In this document: positions 1-8,898 of the stretch, piece after piece
How positions within the stretch are numbered: the first letter of the stretch is position 1
Layout: every line of letters starts with the position of its first letter
Source of the DNA: Pacificispira sp002696645
GTDB taxonomy: Bacteria > Pseudomonadota > Alphaproteobacteria > UBA8366 > Aestuariispiraceae
Direction: 5' to 3'
DNA length: 64,000 nucleotides
NCBI RefSeq assembly: GCF_048892425.1
Contig: NZ_JBLZHU010000008.1
Coordinates: 166,973-230,972, forward strand
The notes under the pieces: generated by a model
Told to the model about the DNA's origin: nothing
What the model saw: only the letters and a program-made list of their open reading frames with translations
Databases searched by the model: none
Made by a program: the position numbers and the translations under genes

Positions 1-42
1 ACCTGGGAAGTTGAATTGCGCCCCTGGCTGGAGCGTTTCTAA
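1..42 (+). CDS. 3' end of an unidentified upstream gene (partial)
   Basis: An open frame enters from the left edge and ends with TAA at 40-42, giving a 13-residue tail TWEVELRPWLERF. The residue mix (Trp, Glu, Arg) looks like a normal protein C-terminus, but it is far too short to name a family. No other frame gives a more convincing reading. It could also be chance. The stretch from 43 to 264 carries no gene I can support. Confidence 0.35.
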   Translation, partial: TWEVELRPWLERF

Positions 43-264
43 CCCTGCACAAGATAGACACTACATCTTGATTCCCCACCACTAGGAATCCGATTCCGGG
101 CAACTGGGCAGGAAAATCCTCCCTTCATCTGCATGCTAAAGCCAATTTGATGACAGGGCTGCGCAAAAGCCCGGACTGTAGAGCGTTTTCTGGGCAAGCT
201 TCCCTTTGGCATGCGATTTGCCCTGTTTCCCACAGATTGGGATTTGGGAACGGGAGAGAGCATA

Positions 265-999
265 ATGGTCCAAGCAGTTGAAAAATTACGTCTGGTCAGT
301 GATACACAAGGGATTGTATCCCCCGATGGGCAGGGGATTGTATCCCCCGATGGGCATGACCAATCCGGCCTGAACGACCGTCCAACCGATTGGGCGGAAA
401 TACGCAATTACCGTCGATTGCTGCGCGATGCCCTGACCCTGGCGCAGGAAGCGCGTCAGAATCTGACCGATGCACAACGCCGGATCGCGACATTGGAGCA
501 TCTGTCGCGCACGGATGAGACAACCGGCCTGCTGAACCGGCGCGGCTTTGAACTGGCGCTGGAAACAGCCCTTGCGCGGGTCAAACGGCATGGCGAAAAG
601 GGTGTGCTTGTCATGATCGATTTGGATGGATTCAAGGCAATCAATGATCGCCATGGGCACCCCGTTGGTGACCTGGTGCTGGCCACGGTTGGCACAATCC
701 TGAACCGGCATACCCGCTTTACTGACAGTGCTGCGCGTATTGGCGGGGATGAATTCGCCCTGATCCTGACGGACACGGATGACAAAGGGGCCAAACTGCG
801 TGTTCGCAAATTGGATCAAATTCTGAACTGCAGCGATGTTCCCTGGAATGGCATGCGTATCCCCATTCGCGCATCGTTTGGATATGCCCCTTATGGACCA
901 AGGGACGAGGCCGACAATCTGTTCGCCAAGGCCGATGCCGCCATGTATGACCGTAAACGCGATCGGGCGGTAACGCCCCAGCCAATATTAACGCAATAG
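265..999 (+). CDS. GGDEF-domain protein, probable diguanylate cyclase
   Basis: Predicted cytoplasmic diguanylate cyclase making cyclic di-GMP from two GTP. In the 244-residue reading, a helical segment (about 45-80) precedes the GGDEF domain. It shows the DLDGFK metal and nucleotide motif at about 119-124 and an intact RIGGDEF active site at about 158-164, so activity is likely. No transmembrane or receiver domain is visible. ATG 265 was chosen because GGGAGAG lies a few bases upstream; an in-frame ATG at 211 would add 18 residues without a good ribosome binding site. The N-terminal region holds an 8-codon tandem duplication (GIVSPDGQ / GIVSPDGH), and the 3' end of the gene is duplicated just after the stop codon. 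The input signal is unknown. Confidence 0.85.
   Translation: MVQAVEKLRLVSDTQGIVSPDGQGIVSPDGHDQSGLNDRPTDWAEIRNYRRLLRDALTLAQEARQNLTDAQRRIATLEHLSRTDETTGLLNRRGFELALETALARVKRHGEKGVLVMIDLDGFKAINDRHGHPVGDLVLATVGTILNRHTRFTDSAARIGGDEFALILTDTDDKGAKLRVRKLDQILNCSDVPWNGMRIPIRASFGYAPYGPRDEADNLFAKADAAMYDRKRDRAVTPQPILTQ
310..356 (+). repeat. 24-bp tandem duplication inside the GGDEF gene
   Basis: Two adjacent copies of a 24-bp unit (gggattgtatcccccgatgg core) start at 310 and 334. The unit is 8 codons long, so the frame is kept and the protein gains a repeated IVSPDG peptide ahead of the catalytic domain. The near identity of the copies suggests a recent slippage or duplication event. Confidence 0.85.
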
Positions 1000-1040
1000 C
1001 GATCAGGCGGGATCGCCCCAGCCAATATTAACGCAATAGC
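961..1040 (+). repeat. 40-bp tandem duplication of the GGDEF gene 3' end
   Basis: Positions 961-1000 cover the last codons and stop of the GGDEF gene. Positions 1001-1040 repeat them with few differences, including a second copy of gccccagccaatattaacgc followed by aatag. The second copy lies downstream of the stop and is not translated. It is the second micro-duplication affecting this gene. Confidence 0.85.
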
Positions 1041-1127
1041 GTCGCAATCAGGAAACTGCCGCTGTCAATCTGGACCCAAGCTGCTGTCTTAGGTGTTCGC
1101 ATATCGCGACGCTGGCAAGGCAGAAGT

Positions 1128-2399
1128 GTGAGCGCAGCAATGGGCCTGAACGCAATCGACGCCGTCAAAAAGGCACCCCGCCAACACGGCGCAATGGAAT
1201 ATTCCGAAGCCCCAACCGACCTGAATGTGGTTCGGGGTTATCGTCTAAAAAGATTACGCGATGCCCTGAAGGCTGGTGATTATGCCGGTGGCCTGTTCTT
1301 TAACCAGTTGAACACGCGCTATGCGACCGACGCCACCAACATGCAGGTCTGGTGCGCACATTATGAAACCCGCTGCGTCTTCGTGTGTACCGATGGGCCG
1401 GTCATTCTATTTGATTACGCCAACCACCCGCATCTGGCCACAGACCTGCCGGGCGTTGATGAATATCGCGCCATTCCCTCTTTCTATTTCTTTTCCGTCG
1501 GGCCAAGGGGCGAAGAACGTGTGAAGATGTTTGCCGACCAAATCTCAGATCTGGTCAAAACCTATGGTGGGGGCAACAATCGTATCGCGGTGGATCATGT
1601 CTCCATCATGGCCGCCAGCGCGCTGCAGGACCAGCAAATCAGCTTGCATGACGGTGAAGGTCTGGCAGAAATGGCCCGCGCCATCAAATCGCCGGAAGAA
1701 CTGATCCTGATGCAGGCATCCATGAATGCCTGTGAACAGGGTATCCGCGAAATGCGCGCCATCCTGGAACCGGGCATCACCGAAAATGCGCTATGGGCGA
1801 AGTTGCATGAGGTCAATATCCGATTGGGCGGGGAATGGATCGAAACCCGCCTGCTTTCCGCCGGGCCACGCACCAATCCCTGGTTCCGGGAATGCTCCAT
1901 GCGTCCCATCGAATTGGGTGATATGGTCAGCTTCGACACGGATCTGATCGGCCCCTATGGATATTGCTCCGATATCTCACGCGCCTGGGTCTGTGGCGTG
2001 GATCAGGGGGATATCAAACCAACCGATGAACAACGACGCCTCTATGCCAAGGCGTATGAGCAGATCCAATACAATATCGGCACATTGGGCCCTGGCAAAT
2101 CCTTCCGGGAAGTGACAGAATCCACCTGGACCATCCCTGATGAATTTCTGTCAAACCGCTATACCAGTTGCATGCATGGCATTGGTTTGGCGGATGAATA
2201 CCCGTCGATCAAACACAAGGCGGATTTTAATGCGAAAGGCTATGACGGCGTATTCGTGCCGGGCATGGTGATGTGCGTGGAAAGCTTCATCGGGGTCGAA
2301 GGCGGACGCGAAGGCGTGAAGCTGGAAGAACAGGTTGTCATTACGGAAACCGGCGTCGAACGCATGTCCACCTATCCCTATGAAACCAATTGGCTGTAA
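1128..2399 (+). CDS. dddP: DddP-type DMSP lyase (M24 metallopeptidase fold)
   Basis: Predicted cytoplasmic enzyme cleaving dimethylsulfoniopropionate to dimethylsulfide and acrylate. DddP belongs to the M24 creatinase/aminopeptidase-P fold but acts as a lyase. The 423-residue protein matches the family length. It keeps signature stretches: RYATDATNMQVW near 64-75, GGEWIETRLLSAGPRTNPWF near 234-253, and the six metal ligands expected from the family, D270, D272, D282, H350, E385 and E400. The start is GTG 1128 after a weak aaggcag; ATG 1140 is an alternative. No other ddd, dmd or acrylate gene lies beside it, so substrate use rests on the protein alone. A related M24 hydrolase that does not act on DMSP cannot be excluded. 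Confidence 0.8.
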   Translation: MSAAMGLNAIDAVKKAPRQHGAMEYSEAPTDLNVVRGYRLKRLRDALKAGDYAGGLFFNQLNTRYATDATNMQVWCAHYETRCVFVCTDGPVILFDYANHPHLATDLPGVDEYRAIPSFYFFSVGPRGEERVKMFADQISDLVKTYGGGNNRIAVDHVSIMAASALQDQQISLHDGEGLAEMARAIKSPEELILMQASMNACEQGIREMRAILEPGITENALWAKLHEVNIRLGGEWIETRLLSAGPRTNPWFRECSMRPIELGDMVSFDTDLIGPYGYCSDISRAWVCGVDQGDIKPTDEQRRLYAKAYEQIQYNIGTLGPGKSFREVTESTWTIPDEFLSNRYTSCMHGIGLADEYPSIKHKADFNAKGYDGVFVPGMVMCVESFIGVEGGREGVKLEEQVVITETGVERMSTYPYETNWL

Positions 2400-2430
2400 T
2401 TCAGGCATATCGCGCCTGAGATTGTCTAAA

Positions 2431-2458
2431 ACCGGGCCGACAAAAAAGTTGGCCCGGT
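2431..2458. terminator. Bidirectional terminator hairpin
   Basis: accgggccgac - aaaaaa - gttggcccggt forms an 11-bp stem with one mismatch. It sits between the convergent dddP and phosphoesterase-like genes, directly against the stop codon of the latter, so it can serve both. Confidence 0.75.
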
Positions 2459-3427
2459 TCAGCACCCCTGCCGCGGGGCCTGACCCGAAACCAATGTCCG
2501 TGCCATAAAGGGCGTTGTGCTGTCGGGCTGAACCGTGACTTTTACCGCGTCGATAACGGCATAGTCCCCCGCAGAATTCAGGCGCCACAGGTTCGGGGCC
2601 TGATCTCCCCCAAATTCCTGATCCAGACAATAGGGGTCGGAATCCCCGTGGATCAACAGAACCGGTCCCCTAAACTGCTGAGCGGCCAGCCTCACTTGAT
2701 CTCTCAACATAGCGAAGGCATCGCATTTTATCCGCGTGGTGCCCTCACAGGACCCGCTGCCCCAAGGTTCCGTTACATCGGCCTGCATCGCAATGACCAG
2801 CGCCTTTGCCTGGGCCTCCCTGGCCTGTTCCACCGCCCCCTCAAGCCAGACCCGATTGGCCTGTTCACGCGCGCTGACCTGGGCCAGGGCGAAATCGACA
2901 TCATCCAGCAGGATCTGCGCACGTCCATTATTGGTGCCGACAACATGCAAGGTCACATATGTTACACCATCATCGACCCAGCGCGCATTTTCAGGATATC
3001 CATCCTGGCGCATCACATGCATTTCCTCTGGGCTTTCCGGCGCGGGCTCAAAGAAAATCTGGCGCAGGCGCGACAGGCGATCATATTCCCGCATCGCCAG
3101 TCCAGTGGAATCCCGGTCGCAATCGGTCCAGTCATTATCCCCTGGTGTCAGGAAAACCCGCCCTGGCTTCAAACCATACAGCGTGTCCCGAACGGCCAGA
3201 AACAGGCCGTCACTGCACACCTCTTTGCTGCCTTTGAAATCACCAACATGAATAACAAAAGGGGCCAAGTCCGCCTTAATCGCCGGAATAATCTGATCTT
3301 CAAAAACCCGCTGTTGATCCTCAGTATAGGGCAAATCGCTTAAAACGATGAAATCCCCGGCTTTTGCCTCCACCCCGACCATCAGGATCAATCCTATGAA
3401 TGCAAATGACCATGACCCAACAGACAT
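2459..3427 (-). CDS. Exported calcineurin-like phosphoesterase family protein
   Basis: A 322-residue protein beginning with a hydrophobic signal-like segment (about residues 4-24, ending VEAKAG), so probably periplasmic. Metallophosphoesterase-type motifs are recognisable: VLSDLPY near the N-terminus, HVGDFKG, TPGDNDWTDCDR and LLIHGDSDPY. These correspond in order to the D-x-H, GD, GDN-type and GH-type metal sites, though the first lacks the usual His. Substrate is unknown. ATG 3427 is chosen because AGGAGG lies just upstream; the codon before it is TTG. The neighbour cfa runs in the same direction 68 bp upstream and is not clearly functionally linked. Confidence 0.65.
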   Translation of the reverse strand: MSVGSWSFAFIGLILMVGVEAKAGDFIVLSDLPYTEDQQRVFEDQIIPAIKADLAPFVIHVGDFKGSKEVCSDGLFLAVRDTLYGLKPGRVFLTPGDNDWTDCDRDSTGLAMREYDRLSRLRQIFFEPAPESPEEMHVMRQDGYPENARWVDDGVTYVTLHVVGTNNGRAQILLDDVDFALAQVSAREQANRVWLEGAVEQAREAQAKALVIAMQADVTEPWGSGSCEGTTRIKCDAFAMLRDQVRLAAQQFRGPVLLIHGDSDPYCLDQEFGGDQAPNLWRLNSAGDYAVIDAVKVTVQPDSTTPFMARTLVSGQAPRQGC

Positions 3428-3494
3428 CAATGCCTCCTGCCCGACTCCTCAATGCAAGCATTATAGCATCCCTGTCTGACGAAACCGTGACGGA

Positions 3495-4718
3495 TCACGC
3501 GTCCTTGGAATAGAGGTAGTCTCGTGTCAGGGGCACGGTTTCCAACCGCTTGGAGAGTTGGATTTGCCAGACCATCAGCGTGTCATAGCGGAAGCTCATC
3601 TCAGACACGGCCAGATAAAACTCCCACATCCGACAAAAGCGCGCGTCATAAATCTGCTCCGCCCGGTCCCAATTCTCCAGGAAGCGATAGCGCCAGTGCT
3701 TTAATGTTTCCGCATAATGCAGACGCAGAATTTCAATATCCGTCATCCACAGGCGCGTCTTTTCAATGCGTGTGATAACCTCCGAAAGGGCGGGAATATA
3801 TCCACCTGGAAAGATATACTTTCGAATAAAAGGGCTTGTAATGCCCGGTCCCTCATTGCGCCCGATCGCATGGATCAACGCCACGCCATCATCGGTCAAC
3901 AAGGACTGAACCTTATCAAAGAACGCCTGGTAATTCGGGACGCCAACATGTTCGAACATGCCCACAGACACGATGCGATCAAACTGTCCCTCAACAAAGC
4001 GATAGTCGATCAGTTCGAACTTCACGCGGTCGGCCAGACCTTCCTCGTCCGCGCGTTTGCGCGCAATCGCCAATTGTTCAGTCGACAATGTAACGCCCAG
4101 CACATGGACGCCCTCAACCTGTTTGGCGATGCTCAACGCCATACCACCCCAACCACAGCCGATATCCAGCACCCGCATACCGGACTTCAGCAGTAGTTTG
4201 TTTGCGATATGGCGTTTCTTTGCGGTTTGTGCCGTTTCCAGGCCTGCCTCTGATGTCGGAAAATATGCACAGGAATACTGATGATCCTTGTCCAGGAACA
4301 GGTCATACAGTTCACCCGACAAGTCATAGTGATGCGCGACGTTCTGACGGGAAAGCCCGGCGGGATTCAATTGATGCACTTTGCGCATCATAAAGCCCAA
4401 AGCGCGGCCAATGCTGGCAGGCATGCTTGCCCCGGAGCCGCTGGTTATATTTCGACCAACAAGTTCAAGAAAATCCCATATGCGCCCCCCCGTGAAGGAC
4501 AGGCGCCCATCCATATAGGCCTCTGCAAAGGCGGGGTCCGGGTTCAGCGCAATGGTCCAGGCAACTGTTTTATCGTGCAAATGCATGGTAAGCGGCTCTG
4601 TCCCGTCGGACTGATCCTCGGTTTCACCCGCATTACCATATTCTTTTTTTGCACCCTTCGCGTCGACGACGACCAAACGACCGTACCGGATCAAACGCTT
4701 CAATACTTGATCTAACAT
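3495..4718 (-). CDS. cfa: Cyclopropane-fatty-acyl-phospholipid synthase
   Basis: Methylates cis-unsaturated acyl chains of membrane phospholipids with S-adenosylmethionine, forming cyclopropane rings; membrane-associated, usually linked to stationary phase and stress. The 407-residue length fits the family. The SAM-binding motif VLDIGCGWGGMAL lies mid-protein, followed by GVTLSTEQ and the family stretch FDRIVSVGMFEHVG. The C-terminal region holds HYAETLKHWRYRF, also typical. ATG 4718 (MLDQVLKRL) is preferred with a G-rich ribosome binding site upstream; a TTG at 4748 would add ten residues. It lies downstream of mltG on the same strand with a 114-bp gap, so it may have its own promoter. Confidence 0.93.
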   Translation of the reverse strand: MLDQVLKRLIRYGRLVVVDAKGAKKEYGNAGETEDQSDGTEPLTMHLHDKTVAWTIALNPDPAFAEAYMDGRLSFTGGRIWDFLELVGRNITSGSGASMPASIGRALGFMMRKVHQLNPAGLSRQNVAHHYDLSGELYDLFLDKDHQYSCAYFPTSEAGLETAQTAKKRHIANKLLLKSGMRVLDIGCGWGGMALSIAKQVEGVHVLGVTLSTEQLAIARKRADEEGLADRVKFELIDYRFVEGQFDRIVSVGMFEHVGVPNYQAFFDKVQSLLTDDGVALIHAIGRNEGPGITSPFIRKYIFPGGYIPALSEVITRIEKTRLWMTDIEILRLHYAETLKHWRYRFLENWDRAEQIYDARFCRMWEFYLAVSEMSFRYDTLMVWQIQLSKRLETVPLTRDYLYSKDA

Positions 4719-4832
4719 CACGTCCAGAATTCCCCCCGGACACACCAAAACATACCGTCGAACAAACCAGGTGAAACCTTAGCATATGAATTCTACCGAA
4801 ATCGAGTAATTCTCTCATTCGATTTTATGCAT

Positions 4833-5897
4833 TTACTCAACGGCATCTCTGATCTTGCGCCACTTGGCGACATTTCTGTTATGTTGGGTCAAGGTTTCAG
4901 CAAATGCATGCCCCCCTGTGCCATCCGCGACAAAGTAAATATCCTTTGTCTTCATTGGCTGCATGGCAGCGATCAGCGCGTCCCGGCCGGGATTTGCAAT
5001 CGGGCCGGGTGGTAATCCTGTGATCAGATAGGTGTTATAAGGATTTTCCAGTTTCCAGTCCTGCCGGGTCAAAGCGCGACCCAACGGCCCGTCACCCTGC
5101 GTCAGACCATAGACAATTGTCGGGTCCGATTGCAGGCGCATGCCCTTGCGCAGACGATTGACAAAAACGCCGGCAATATGGGCGCGTTCCGATGCAATAC
5201 CGGTTTCCTTTTCCACAATCGACGCCAGGATCACCGCCTCTTCGGGGGTGCTGTAAGGCAGGTTTTCAGCACGGGATTGCCATAATTCCTGGACCGTTGC
5301 CGCCATTTTCGACTGCAGACGGTCAACGATGGAGGCGCGACTGTCGCCCCGACGATATTGATACGTTTCCGGGAACAGCGTGCCTTCCGGTGACTTTGGC
5401 GGCAGCCCCCCGGTTAAACCGTCGGTCTGCTCAATAATTCCGAAAATCTCGGAAACGGTCAGCCCTTCTGGAATTGTGATACGATGTTCTATCACATGAT
5501 GGGCGATCAACGTCTGCGCCACTTCCGCTTGGGACTGGCCGGGCAGGAAGCGATACTCCCCCGCCTTCAATTGGGTATGCTGGTTTTGATATCGCAGCAT
5601 AGCGATAAAAACCTTAGGATATTCAATGACGCCTGCCCGCTGTAAATTCGCCGCGATGCGCTGCAGGCTGGCCCCAGGCTCGATCACCACTTCGACTTCT
5701 TGCTGCAGTGGCCCTGATGCGTGATAGGTATCCTGTGCCCAGAACACCACGCAAATGGCCGCCCCCGCCAGCACAACACCGACAACAAGACATAAAATCA
5801 GAGTCCGGCGCAGGGCCCGGCCCAATCCGCCGCGTTTGGGGGAAGGTGGTGTGCCGGCAGGTTCATTATCTGTTGGGTCTTCAGACGGCTCTGACAC
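4833..5897 (-). CDS. mltG: Endolytic peptidoglycan transglycosylase MltG
   Basis: Inner-membrane enzyme that cleaves nascent glycan strands and is thought to end their growth. The 354-residue protein has a short cytoplasmic Pro/Arg-rich tail, one transmembrane helix at about 31-53, a LysM-like region (about 68-130, with LKAGEYRF) and the YceG catalytic domain. That domain contains the conserved LASIVEKETG around residue 229 (catalytic Glu), RLRKGMRLQSDPTIVYG and TYLITGLPPGPIANPG. In many Proteobacteria mltG directly follows fabF; here an EamA transporter gene separates them. Start ATG 5897. Confidence 0.95.
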   Translation of the reverse strand: MSEPSEDPTDNEPAGTPPSPKRGGLGRALRRTLILCLVVGVVLAGAAICVVFWAQDTYHASGPLQQEVEVVIEPGASLQRIAANLQRAGVIEYPKVFIAMLRYQNQHTQLKAGEYRFLPGQSQAEVAQTLIAHHVIEHRITIPEGLTVSEIFGIIEQTDGLTGGLPPKSPEGTLFPETYQYRRGDSRASIVDRLQSKMAATVQELWQSRAENLPYSTPEEAVILASIVEKETGIASERAHIAGVFVNRLRKGMRLQSDPTIVYGLTQGDGPLGRALTRQDWKLENPYNTYLITGLPPGPIANPGRDALIAAMQPMKTKDIYFVADGTGGHAFAETLTQHNRNVAKWRKIRDAVE

Positions 5898-5924
5898 GCA
5901 TGCTCCTATCGGCTAAAGATCTGA

Positions 5925-6872
5925 TCAGGCCAGGCTTTTTTTCCGGGTCGCCGCATGCGCACTGCCCACGGCTGCAATGATTGCACCCATGAAATATACA
6001 GCAAGTCCCACAGAGGTCGAATTGGAATAATCAACCCGCCCTTCCAGAACCTGCAAGCCAAAGACAATCAGGGGCGCAATCGCCGCGACGGAGCTGATCG
6101 TCAGGGATGTTGTCAGGGAAACTGCCTTCTGGACCGCATAGATGGGGAAAGCCAGCACCACCATGCCGATGGCAACCGCATATAGAAGGTCTGTGAACGG
6201 AACAGCTGCCTTGGCATCAATACCGGAGGCATAGCCTATAGCAGTCAGAACCAGATAAATTGGAAACCGGAACCCGAATTGCGGCACCGGTTCCAATCCG
6301 CGAAGATCCAAACGCTTGCTGTATAACAGCATCATGGCGATCAGGATGCCTGCAATCGCGGAAAAAACCAGTCCCAGAAGGCCCGTTCCAATGCCGCCCC
6401 GCACAAATCCAGACCAGCCCAACAGAGTGAATGCCGCCAGTAAGAGCATCCCCAGGGTCAAGACACCGTTGCCAAGAGCCTCTACGCCATTGCGCGATGA
6501 TTGCGCCTCTGCAAAGCCCATCCGCTTCGCAACAATCGTTGTCAGGGGAATTACGCCAGAAAAGATCGTGAAGGCGACGGCTGGTTCAATGACCTGAATG
6601 GCGATGAAATACGCCATCCAGCCGCCCGCCGCAGAAAGATTAACCCCTAGAACAGACGGCCTGTTGTCAAAGACGACCTGAAGCTGCTGCGGGCGCCTGA
6701 ACACTGTCCACAGAATGCATCCGATTGACGACAATCCAAACACCAGACCGCCCATCAGAAATCCATCCAGGCGCTGCAGAATTCCGCCAAAATACACAGC
6801 CTGGGCGGCGTCCAACACAACAAATATCAGACACCAGATCAGCCCTTGCTGCCCCAGCGATAGCCGTCCCAT
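5925..6872 (-). CDS. EamA/DMT-superfamily membrane transporter
   Basis: A 315-residue, very hydrophobic protein with about ten predicted transmembrane segments, as in drug/metabolite transporters of the EamA type. The two-fold repeat of the family is suggested by similar halves, FTIFSGVIPLTTIVAKRMG in the first and LTTSLTISSVAAIAPLIVFG in the second. The substrate cannot be told from the sequence. It sits between fabF and mltG on the same strand, 27 bp from mltG and 66 bp from fabF, so it is probably co-transcribed with them. That pair is often adjacent elsewhere, so this looks like an insertion into a conserved block. Confidence 0.75.
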   Translation of the reverse strand: MGRLSLGQQGLIWCLIFVVLDAAQAVYFGGILQRLDGFLMGGLVFGLSSIGCILWTVFRRPQQLQVVFDNRPSVLGVNLSAAGGWMAYFIAIQVIEPAVAFTIFSGVIPLTTIVAKRMGFAEAQSSRNGVEALGNGVLTLGMLLLAAFTLLGWSGFVRGGIGTGLLGLVFSAIAGILIAMMLLYSKRLDLRGLEPVPQFGFRFPIYLVLTAIGYASGIDAKAAVPFTDLLYAVAIGMVVLAFPIYAVQKAVSLTTSLTISSVAAIAPLIVFGLQVLEGRVDYSNSTSVGLAVYFMGAIIAAVGSAHAATRKKSLA

Positions 6873-6938
6873 CGCCCCCCCTATACCCTGTATCCCACAG
6901 AACGGTTGCTGCGACAGGGATCTGACTGAATTTTTCCG

Positions 6939-8201
6939 TTAAGGGGCCGGACCAAAGATGATGCTGGCATTGGTGCCCCCGAAGCCGAAACTGTTGGAAA
7001 GTGCATAGTCGACCTTCCGTTCCTGCGCTGTATGGGCGACCAGATTGATGTCACAGCTGTCCGACGGATTGTCCAGATTAAGTGTTGGCGGAACGATTCC
7101 GGTCTGAATCGACTTGACCGAGAAAATTGCTTCCACCGCCCCGGCGGCGCCCAACAAATGCCCGATTGCGGATTTTGTAGAAGACATGGCGATCTGATAC
7201 GCGTGATCGCCAAAAAGCCGCTTCACAGCGCCCAATTCAATCTCATCCCCCAACGGGGTAGAGGTTCCATGGGCATTCACATAATCGATCTTATCAACAC
7301 CGATACCGGCATTGCGGAAGGCGCCTTGCATCGCACGGAAGCCGCCTGATCCATCTTCTGATGGCGCCGTGATATGGTAGGCATCGCCCGACAGACCATA
7401 TCCCAGGACCTCGGCATAAATTTTCGCACCCCGTGCCTTGGCATGTTCCAGTTCTTCCAGAACGACAACGCCCGCCCCTTCGCCCATGACGAAGCCATCG
7501 CGATCCTTATCCCAGGGGCGAGATGCACGTTCCGGGGTATCATTGAAATTGGTCGATAAGGCCCGGGAAGCAGCGAAGCCCGCCATGCCAATGCGGCACA
7601 CTGCGGCTTCCGTGCCGCCTGCCAACATAACATCGGCATCGCCAAACATGATCAGGCGCGCGGCGTCCCCAATCGCATGGGTTCCCGTCGCGCATGCCGT
7701 CACAACCGCATGGTTAGGTCCACGGAATCCATAGACAATGGACACATAGCCACTGGCCAGATTGATCAGACTGGCTGGAATGAAAAACGGGCTCATCCGG
7801 CGCGGACCGCGGGTTTCCAGAATGACAGAGCCTTCGGAAATCCCGGCAAGACCGCCAATACCAGACCCGATCATCACACCGGTGCGATCCAGATCTTCTT
7901 CTGCGTCAGGACGCCAACCGGAATCCTCAACCGCCTGCGCAGCCGCTGCCAGCGCGAAGGCGATAAAGGTGTCCATTTTCTTGAGTTCTTTTTTCTCGAC
8001 CCATTCTTCCGGGTCGAAGGCACCATCGTCTTTTGTACCGCGAGGAACCATGCCAGCGATCTTGGCAGGCAAATCTGATACATCGAATGTGGAAACCGGC
8101 GTAATGCCCGATTTTCCATCAATCAAACGATCCCAAACATTCTGAACACCCACCCCAAGCGGGGTTACGGCACCGAGGCCTGTGACGACAACACGCTTCA
8201 T
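6939..8201 (-). CDS. fabF: 3-oxoacyl-[acyl-carrier-protein] synthase II
   Basis: Condenses malonyl-ACP with acyl-ACP in each elongation round of type II fatty-acid synthesis. The 420-residue protein carries the Cys-His-His triad: C170 in VVTACATGTH, H311 in VNAHGTSTPLGD and H348 in SAIGHLLGAAG. The C-terminal SFGFGGTNASIIF loop is intact. It follows acpP on the same strand after a 251-bp gap that shows no gene. Confidence 0.97.
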   Translation of the reverse strand: MKRVVVTGLGAVTPLGVGVQNVWDRLIDGKSGITPVSTFDVSDLPAKIAGMVPRGTKDDGAFDPEEWVEKKELKKMDTFIAFALAAAAQAVEDSGWRPDAEEDLDRTGVMIGSGIGGLAGISEGSVILETRGPRRMSPFFIPASLINLASGYVSIVYGFRGPNHAVVTACATGTHAIGDAARLIMFGDADVMLAGGTEAAVCRIGMAGFAASRALSTNFNDTPERASRPWDKDRDGFVMGEGAGVVVLEELEHAKARGAKIYAEVLGYGLSGDAYHITAPSEDGSGGFRAMQGAFRNAGIGVDKIDYVNAHGTSTPLGDEIELGAVKRLFGDHAYQIAMSSTKSAIGHLLGAAGAVEAIFSVKSIQTGIVPPTLNLDNPSDSCDINLVAHTAQERKVDYALSNSFGFGGTNASIIFGPAP

Positions 8202-8452
8202 TATTGCCCCATCCTAACCTTGTCCGACCAATGCATCGTAAAATAAGACACTCCGCGAGACATGAAGGATACCAAAAAGTATCAGTCTATCGCCCCGAGG
8301 AGAGGATTCAAACGCACTGTTTTCCAGGAGAGGCCATACTGCCTCAACCGGCCAAAGACGCATTGTTATCGAAGTGAACAGTCAATCGGTATAAACCAGT
8401 CAAAGTCAGTGTCGGGCGGCCGAAGAATCGACCACCCGATCCCGCAAATGAC

Positions 8453-8686
8453 TTACTTGTGTGCTTCGATAAACGTAATCGCATCCTGGACGGTGGCGAT
8501 TTTTTCGGCCTCGTCGTCAGGGATTTCGCAATTAAATTCTTCTTCGAAGGCCATCACGAGTTCAACAGTGTCCAAGCTGTCAGCGCCCAGATCATCAATG
8601 AAACTGGCCGACTCTACAACCTTGTCGGCATCCACGCCCAGATGCTCAACAACAATGCTTTTTACACGTTCCGCAACGTCGCTCAT
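8453..8686 (-). CDS. acpP: Acyl carrier protein
   Basis: Carries growing acyl chains on a 4'-phosphopantetheine arm. The 77-residue acidic protein has the DSL attachment site (GADSLDTVELVMAFEEEF; modified Ser37) and normal length. It sits between fabG and fabF in the standard order, with gaps of over 200 bp on both sides. An independent promoter is therefore likely, as is common for this highly expressed gene. Confidence 0.97.
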   Translation of the reverse strand: MSDVAERVKSIVVEHLGVDADKVVESASFIDDLGADSLDTVELVMAFEEEFNCEIPDDEAEKIATVQDAITFIEAHK

Positions 8687-8898
8687 ATCATTCTTTCCCT
8701 TGTTTGTCGCGGCCCAGGAGAACCGGCCGACCTTAGTGCCTAACTTACTGATTAACCCTTTGCCAGCGCCGCTTTCTCAGCGCGACGGCGCCTGCCTATC
8801 ACACTTAAACTGGAAGGACCAGCCCATCGTGTCAACTGAATGACAGAATGCAAGATACCCCGAGTCGCGCCCGGAAACCCCTTCTGTCACGAACACCC

